Assembly (NCBI GenBank): GCA_910584235.1
Contig: CAJTZD010000098.1
Span: 1 to 9,883 of the forward strand
Reading direction: 5' to 3'
Length of the DNA stretch: 9,883 nt
From: an uncultured Acetatifactor sp.
GTDB lineage: Bacteria > Bacillota > Clostridia > Lachnospirales > Lachnospiraceae
The stretch's first letter is position 1, and each line of letters starts with the position of its first letter. Below the pieces are notes generated by a model. The model worked only from the letters and a program-made list of their open reading frames with translations. It was not told where the DNA came from and searched no databases. The position numbers were made by a program, and so were the translations under genes. This document shows positions 7,083-9,883 of this stretch, one piece after another.

Positions 7083-8340
7083 TTTGCTCCGCTGCCGCAT
7101 CTCCATCCCCCCTTTTGATCAGCAGCACCGCAACATCGTTTACATTGGTGCCGGTGGGGCCTGTCTTTATGAGGCCCCCTGCCTCCTCCAGGGCCATATA
7201 GGCATTGTTGTCCCGAAGCACCTGGTAGAGATCGATGCCTTTGGAAAGGAGCCTGTCTTTCGTGGAGCCGTCGCAGTATCCCCCGGCAGCGTCCGTGGGG
7301 CCGTCGGTGCCGTCGCTTCCGATGCTGAATACGGCTGTGTCCCTTAGTCCCCGGATGCCCTCCGCCGCAGCCAGGGCCAGTTCTTGGTTCCGGCCGCCCT
7401 TTCCGGTTCCGGTCAGGTGCACCACGGTCTCGCCCCCTGCCAGAAAGGCCAGGCTCCTTTCCGTATCCTGATGGGTTCTTGCAATGGACGCCAGAAAGCT
7501 GCCCGCCTCCCTGGCCTCGCAGCAGAGTCCGTCCGTGAGGAGAATGGGCTCATACCCCAGCTCCCGGCAGGCCCTTGCCGCCCCCCGGCACAGATTTCTC
7601 ACGCTCCCTGTCACAATGGTTTCCACATTGTCCAGTTCCTTTGGCGTCTCCTCCCTTAGCAGCTCCATGGCCCCGGGGCTTAGCCGGAGCCTGTATTTCT
7701 CCGCCACCGCCAGGGCCTGTCCGCAGGTACTGCTGTCCGGATAGGCGGGGCCCGAGGCAATCATGTCCAGAGGATCCCCCAGAATATCGCTGAGCACAAT
7801 GCCGTACACCCTGGCAGGGGCGCAGAACTTTGCAAACCGCCCTCCCTTTACCCCGGACAGCCGCTTGCGTATCACGTTCATCTCCGTAATGTCCGCCCCG
7901 CAGGCCAAAAGCTGCGCCGTGATATCCGCAAGCTCCTGCCTGGGAAGCAAAGGCTTCTCAAAAAGCGCCGACCCTCCCCCGGACAGCAGGAAAACCACCG
8001 TATCCTTTTCCTTTAAACCGCTCACCAGGTCCAAAGCCGCCTGGGTGCCCCGAAAGGAATTCTCGTCCGGCACGGGATGTCCGGCTTCATGGCATGTGAT
8101 CTTCGGTATTTCTCCTTTCACATGTCCGTACTTTGTCACGCACACGCCTGCCTGGAGCCTCTCCCCCAGCATGGCTGCCGCCGTTTTCGCCATCTGCCAT
8201 GCCGCTTTTCCCGCCGCCACCAAATATACCCTGCCCTCTCCGAAGCATTTTCCGGACAGTGCCTGAATCACCGCCTGATCCGGCATCACGCTCTGCAGCG
8301 CGGCTTCTATGATCCTGTCAGCGTCTTTTCTCATATCCAT
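7072..8340 (-). CDS. glycerate 2-kinase, class II (GckA/TtuD, DUF4147 + MOFRL)
   Basis: This 422-aa cytoplasmic enzyme phosphorylates D-glycerate with ATP, in this family normally to 2-phosphoglycerate, feeding lower glycolysis. The N-terminal DUF4147 part carries K45 in VAAGKAA and the Gly-rich LSGGGSALF (119-127). The C-terminal MOFRL part carries GGRNQEL (315-321, conserved Arg317), SIGSDGTDGPTDAAGG (339-354) and TGPTGTNVND (393-402). Length matches the family. The ATG at 8340 is chosen because AGGAG (8348-8352) is 7 nt upstream and the family starts here; the open frame extends to 8451 but that would read through the promoter. No other glycerate or tartrate pathway gene is nearby, so it seems to be a single-gene unit. 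Its 3' end overlaps the sensor kinase by 11 bases. Confidence 0.95.
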   Translation of the reverse strand: MDMRKDADRIIEAALQSVMPDQAVIQALSGKCFGEGRVYLVAAGKAAWQMAKTAAAMLGERLQAGVCVTKYGHVKGEIPKITCHEAGHPVPDENSFRGTQAALDLVSGLKEKDTVVFLLSGGGSALFEKPLLPRQELADITAQLLACGADITEMNVIRKRLSGVKGGRFAKFCAPARVYGIVLSDILGDPLDMIASGPAYPDSSTCGQALAVAEKYRLRLSPGAMELLREETPKELDNVETIVTGSVRNLCRGAARACRELGYEPILLTDGLCCEAREAGSFLASIARTHQDTERSLAFLAGGETVVHLTGTGKGGRNQELALAAAEGIRGLRDTAVFSIGSDGTDGPTDAAGGYCDGSTKDRLLSKGIDLYQVLRDNNAYMALEEAGGLIKTGPTGTNVNDVAVLLIKRGDGDAAAEQIRA

Positions 8341-8372
8341 GGGCTGTCTCCTGTTCTTTGGAATCTTTACAT

Positions 8373-8392
8373 AATGATAACTTATTATCATT
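8373..8392. promoter_or_regulatory. perfect inverted repeat AATGATAA-N4-TTATCATT, candidate operator
   Basis: Two 8-bp arms (8373-8380 and 8385-8392) flank a 4-bp centre, with an imperfect extension (TTAC / GTAA) outside. It sits between the promoter and the ribosome site of the glycerate kinase gene and overlaps a possible extended -10 (TGTTACAAT, 8398-8390). A transcription factor site is the best reading; the factor is unknown. Confidence 0.6.
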
Positions 8393-8403
8393 GTAACATA
8401 TTC

Positions 8404-8432
8404 TTGATAATTTACCATAAGGGTAAAGTCAA
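8404..8432 (-). promoter_or_regulatory. predicted promoter of glycerate kinase, with inverted repeat in the spacer
   Basis: On the minus strand, -35 TTGACT (8432-8427), a 17-nt spacer and -10 TATCAA (8409-8404) are present. The spacer is almost filled by a perfect inverted repeat TTTACC-N5-GGTAAA (8411-8427). An alternative start uses the extended -10 TGTTACAAT at 8398-8390, which lacks a good -35. Either way two palindromes cover the start region, suggesting repression or dual control. Confidence 0.55.
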
Positions 8433-8451
8433 AGACTTTTTTCCAGGCCAT

Positions 8452-8840
8452 GCCGCCTAAGCCGCTTTGTCTTTGCTACGACCAGGATATTCGGATTCGC
8501 CGGCCGGGGACACCCGGTGCCTACAATTACTGCGCATCCCTCAACTGCTCCACAATGCTGTATCCGGCGGCGTAGTCATACGTGACACAGGGAACCAGCC
8601 ATGAAGCGTTTTGTCAAGTGCTTTTTAAGTTATTGACGCAAGCCCTTGTTAGTGCGGCGGGAAACGGGGCAGGAAAAGAGGCGCAAAACGCGCCTGTGGA
8701 CGTTTAGAAGTCGTTTTCGCGGGTGGGTAGTATAAAACCCTTACCCGGTGGTTTTCGTGTCTGAAACGCCTTAAAAATCAAGCCTTTTCAAGCCCTATTG
8801 TGTAACATTCCCTTCTGTTCCTTGGGAGAGGTCGGGGGCG
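8452..8840. other. gene-poor, hairpin-rich stretch
   Basis: I found no convincing intact gene here on either strand. It holds a possible short gene scrap (minus, about 8527-8611) and two hairpins. The first is AGGCGC-N5-GCGCCT (8679-8695). The second is a two-part stem from CGGGT/GGGT with ACCC/ACCCG (8720-8747, 2-nt bulge, 8-nt loop). The composition and density of structure resemble non-coding edges of integrative elements (transfer origin or control regions), but I cannot assign a function. Confidence 0.4.
8527..8611 (-). pseudogene. possible C-terminal scrap of an unrecognised protein
   Basis: On the minus strand a short frame of about 28 codons ends in TAA at 8527-8529. It translates with a protein-like flavour (WLVPCVTYDYAAGYSIVEQL, then RDAQ) and has no start or ribosome site. 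It looks like the tail of a gene whose body was lost, which would fit a rearrangement scar. The parent family is not recognised and chance cannot be excluded. Confidence 0.25.
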
Positions 8841-8875
8841 CGGGGGGCAGGATTTTTTATCCTGTTCCCCGTTTT
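8841..8875 (+). terminator. strong stem-loop followed by TTTT, probable terminator
   Basis: A 13-bp stem (8841-8853 with 8859-8871, two G-T pairs) closes a T5 loop and is followed by TTTT on the plus strand. No intact plus-strand gene precedes it, so it may be left over from a lost gene, or may insulate the next unit from upstream transcription. Confidence 0.55.
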
Positions 8876-8885
8876 CGGCGGCGTA

Positions 8886-9053
8886 ATGGCAACGGCAAAA
8901 ATCCAGTCGGTCAAGGGTTTAAGAAAATACTACTCGTCCATTGACGGTCTGGATAGTCGGAACGCACGTAGGACGGAGATTGTTTTTTGTAATTGGGTAT
9001 GGTATAATTTTCCCCAGTACAAACCGATAAATCGATATTTATGGAGGGACTAA
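8886..9053 (+). CDS. possible small protein or truncated 5' end (55 aa), unrecognised
   Basis: This ATG-to-TAA frame of 55 codons (MATAKIQSVKGLRKYYSS at the start) lies just after the stem-loop. The basic start is reminiscent of mobilization or DNA-binding proteins, but I do not recognise it. The second half spans the predicted promoter of the next gene, and its stop shares one base with that gene's start codon. There is no clear ribosome site. It may be a real small gene, a decayed N-terminus of a longer protein, or chance. Confidence 0.25.
   Translation: MATAKIQSVKGLRKYYSSIDGLDSRNARRTEIVFCNWVWYNFPQYKPINRYLWRD
8980..9008 (+). promoter_or_regulatory. promoter of the P-loop gene, with extended -10
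   Basis: -35 TTGTTT (8980-8985), a 17-nt spacer and a perfect -10 TATAAT (9003-9008) preceded by TGG form an extended -10 promoter. The start is near 9015, giving a leader of about 38 nt. Confidence 0.75.
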
Positions 9054-9532
9054 TGTCTAAGGTTTTTATTATGTGTGGCAAGCTTTGTAGCGGAAAAAGT
9101 ACTTATGCCAATAAAATCAGATCAACACACAAAGCAGTGATTCTTTCAATTGATGAAATAATGTTGTCGGTGTTTGGACAGGATGCCGGCGAAAAACATG
9201 ATTACTATGTTGAAAGAATAAAGGCATACCAATATGCAAAATCTGTTGAGATTGCAGAATCAGGAATTAACGTGGTTTTAGACTGGGGGTTCTGGACCAG
9301 GAAAGAACGTGAATACGCGAAAGAGTATTACACATCAAGACATATTGATTATGAATTCTATTATTTGGATGTTGATTCGGTTGAGTGGAACAGAAGAATT
9401 CAAAAAAGAAATCAGGATGTTTTAAATCACGAATCTGATGCGTATTATGTTGATGAAGGACTTGCTGATAAATTTGAATCTATCTTTGAAGTCCCAACGA
9501 AAGACGAAATAGATGTATGGGTAAATTCCTAA
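9053..9532 (+). CDS. small P-loop kinase-like ATPase (AAA_33 type)
   Basis: This 159-aa protein starts MSKVFIMCGK. Walker A is GKLCSGKST (9-17). Asp34 in LSIDE sits where related kinases have a catalytic or substrate-contact acid. A conserved VVLDWGFWTRKERE block is at 74-87, and a lid-like Arg segment RRIQKRN is at 114-120. This order matches AAA_33 / zeta-like small-molecule or nucleotide kinases, of which many are uncharacterised; the substrate is unknown. ATG 9053 is chosen because GGAGGG (9043-9048) directly precedes it; the upstream in-frame ATG 9041 overlaps that site. Two 60-base rows I counted in the gene are 33-35% GC against about 68% for a row of the glycerate kinase, so it is probably acquired. 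It has its own promoter and no partner antitoxin. Confidence 0.85.
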   Translation: MSKVFIMCGKLCSGKSTYANKIRSTHKAVILSIDEIMLSVFGQDAGEKHDYYVERIKAYQYAKSVEIAESGINVVLDWGFWTRKEREYAKEYYTSRHIDYEFYYLDVDSVEWNRRIQKRNQDVLNHESDAYYVDEGLADKFESIFEVPTKDEIDVWVNS

Positions 9533-9693
9533 AATTCCAGTTTATCGCTCTCATAAAAGTCTAAAAGAAGCGACGGGGCAAGGATTTTATATGTCTGCCC
9601 TCAAAAACAGCGTTCTATTGCGTAACAGAAAAGCAGAGAACTAACCACTAATATTTGCCTTTGTCTGATTTTCACAAAATATTTTCAAACAGC
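9533..9693. other. AT-rich intergenic region, no gene seen
   Basis: No supported coding sequence lies here. An in-frame continuation of the pyrD/tRNA fusion frame runs across part of it on the minus strand to a stop at 9641, but the residues show no family resemblance. A loose GGGGCA/TGCCCT pairing near 9578-9602 has a 15-nt loop and no T tract. Confidence 0.5.
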
Positions 9694-9724
9694 AAAAATC
9701 CCGCAAACGCTGAGTCTGCAGGAT
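9694..9724 (-). terminator. Rho-independent terminator downstream of the tRNA-Asn remnant
   Basis: On the minus strand ATCCTGCA (9724-9717) pairs with TGCGGGAT (9705-9698; one T-G pair) and is followed by a T5 tract (9698-9694). It lies about 30 bp downstream of the tRNA-Asn 3' end, as expected for the native end of a tRNA transcription unit. A second hairpin (AGCTACC/GGCAGCT, 9729-9749) stands between them. Confidence 0.75.
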
Positions 9725-9753
9725 TAGTAGCTGCCGCCTTTTGGTAGCTTGCG

Positions 9754-9810
9754 CTCCCCGAGTAGGGCTCGAACCTACAACAACTCGGTTAACAGCCGAG
9801 TGCTCTACCC
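9754..9810 (-). tRNA. tRNA-Asn (GTT) 3' remnant; 5' acceptor and D-stem missing
   Basis: On the minus strand the sequence from the D-loop onward is that of a bacterial tRNA-Asn. It has GGTAGAGCA, anticodon arm CTCGG-CTGTTAA-CCGAG with anticodon GTT, T-arm GTAGG-TTCGAGC-CCTAC, 3' acceptor strand TCGGGGA and discriminator G. CCA is not encoded. Upstream, the expected TCCCCGA acceptor strand and the GCTC half of the D-stem are absent. Instead the sequence is pyrD coding sequence. TCCACGG happens to sit at the acceptor position (9827-9821) with imperfect pairing, but the D-stem cannot form, so a functional tRNA is unlikely. About 57 of 74 positions remain. Confidence 0.8.
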
Positions 9811-9883
9811 GCTCTACCATCCGTGGAACCGTCCCGAAAGCCAGCCCTCCTTCCTCCACATTCGGACAGGAGATGTTCAGCTC
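9803..9883 (-). pseudogene. pyrD: dihydroorotate dehydrogenase (pyrD) internal fragment, fused to tRNA-Asn
   Basis: From the right edge the minus strand encodes ELNISCPNVEEGGLAFG followed by TVPRMVERV. The block NISCPNV-x-x-GG-x-x-FG is the signature of class 1 dihydroorotate dehydrogenase, the flavoenzyme that oxidises dihydroorotate to orotate in pyrimidine synthesis. The Cys is the catalytic base of that class. At about 9803-9811 the frame runs without a break into tRNA-Asn sequence and reads on as non-PyrD residues to a stop at 9641. The C-terminal part (normally over 120 residues, including the FMN phosphate site) is therefore lost and the product should be inactive unless the gene is intact elsewhere. 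The 5' part lies outside the window. Confidence 0.8.

Noticed and set aside
7763..8266. Long plus-strand frame inside glycerate kinase
   Set aside because: Shadow of a GC-rich gene; Pro/Ser-rich translation with no domain and no start signal.
8341..8451. Extended N-terminus of glycerate kinase to 8451
   Set aside because: The extension crosses the promoter and palindromes, and the family start with AGGAG is at 8340.
8600..8900. CRISPR array or riboswitch
   Set aside because: No regularly spaced repeats, and no known riboswitch consensus could be recognised; only isolated hairpins are seen.
9053..9532. Zeta-type toxin of a toxin-antitoxin pair
   Set aside because: Walker A and the general fold fit, but no antitoxin gene is adjacent and the protein is shorter than typical zeta toxins.
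9754..9827. Intact 74-nt tRNA-Asn
   Set aside because: TCCACGG can pair only imperfectly with the 3' acceptor strand and no D-stem forms. The same bases are better explained as PyrD codons.

Overview
This window looks like Lachnospiraceae-type Firmicute chromosome. The grounds are the moderately high GC of the main genes, strong AGGAG ribosome sites, tRNA sequences, TTGNNN/TATNNT promoters, and a YesM/YesN-type two-component pair next to an LplABC-type sugar importer. This placement is inference; no marker gene is complete enough to fix genus.

Layout. At the left edge a tRNA operon on the minus strand (tRNA-Glu, then a CAT-anticodon tRNA cut by the window edge) has a clear promoter at 234-262. 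A minus-strand ABC importer operon fills 338-3972. It is transcribed permease 1, permease 2, then a solute-binding lipoprotein with a DUF3502-like C-terminus. Divergent from it on the plus strand are an AraC-type response regulator (4199-5302) and a membrane sensor kinase (5292-7082) that overlap by 11 bases. Between the two units lie two recognisable promoters and a GGGACA-based inverted plus direct repeat sitting on the -35 of the importer promoter. The simplest reading is that the kinase senses an extracellular sugar-like ligand, the regulator switches on the importer, and an ATPase encoded elsewhere powers it. The substrate cannot be read from the sequence, and no glycoside hydrolase is in the window.

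A class II glycerate kinase (7072-8340, minus) converges on the sensor kinase with an 11-base overlap of coding ends. Its upstream region carries two perfect inverted repeats over its promoter.

From about 8450 to the right edge the character changes. There is about 600 bp with no convincing gene but with several hairpins, a terminator-like stem-loop, a possible C-terminal gene scrap and a 55-codon ORF. Then comes an AT-rich small P-loop kinase-like gene (9053-9532) with its own extended -10 promoter. After that is a minus-strand terminator and the 3' three-quarters of a tRNA-Asn. The missing 5' part of that tRNA is replaced by in-frame coding sequence of dihydroorotate dehydrogenase (pyrD, minus strand, entering from the right edge). 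The pyrD::tRNA-Asn junction is the most unusual thing here. It marks a recombination, integration or deletion endpoint, or an assembly chimera. I do not see a convincing new defence or mobile system inside the window.
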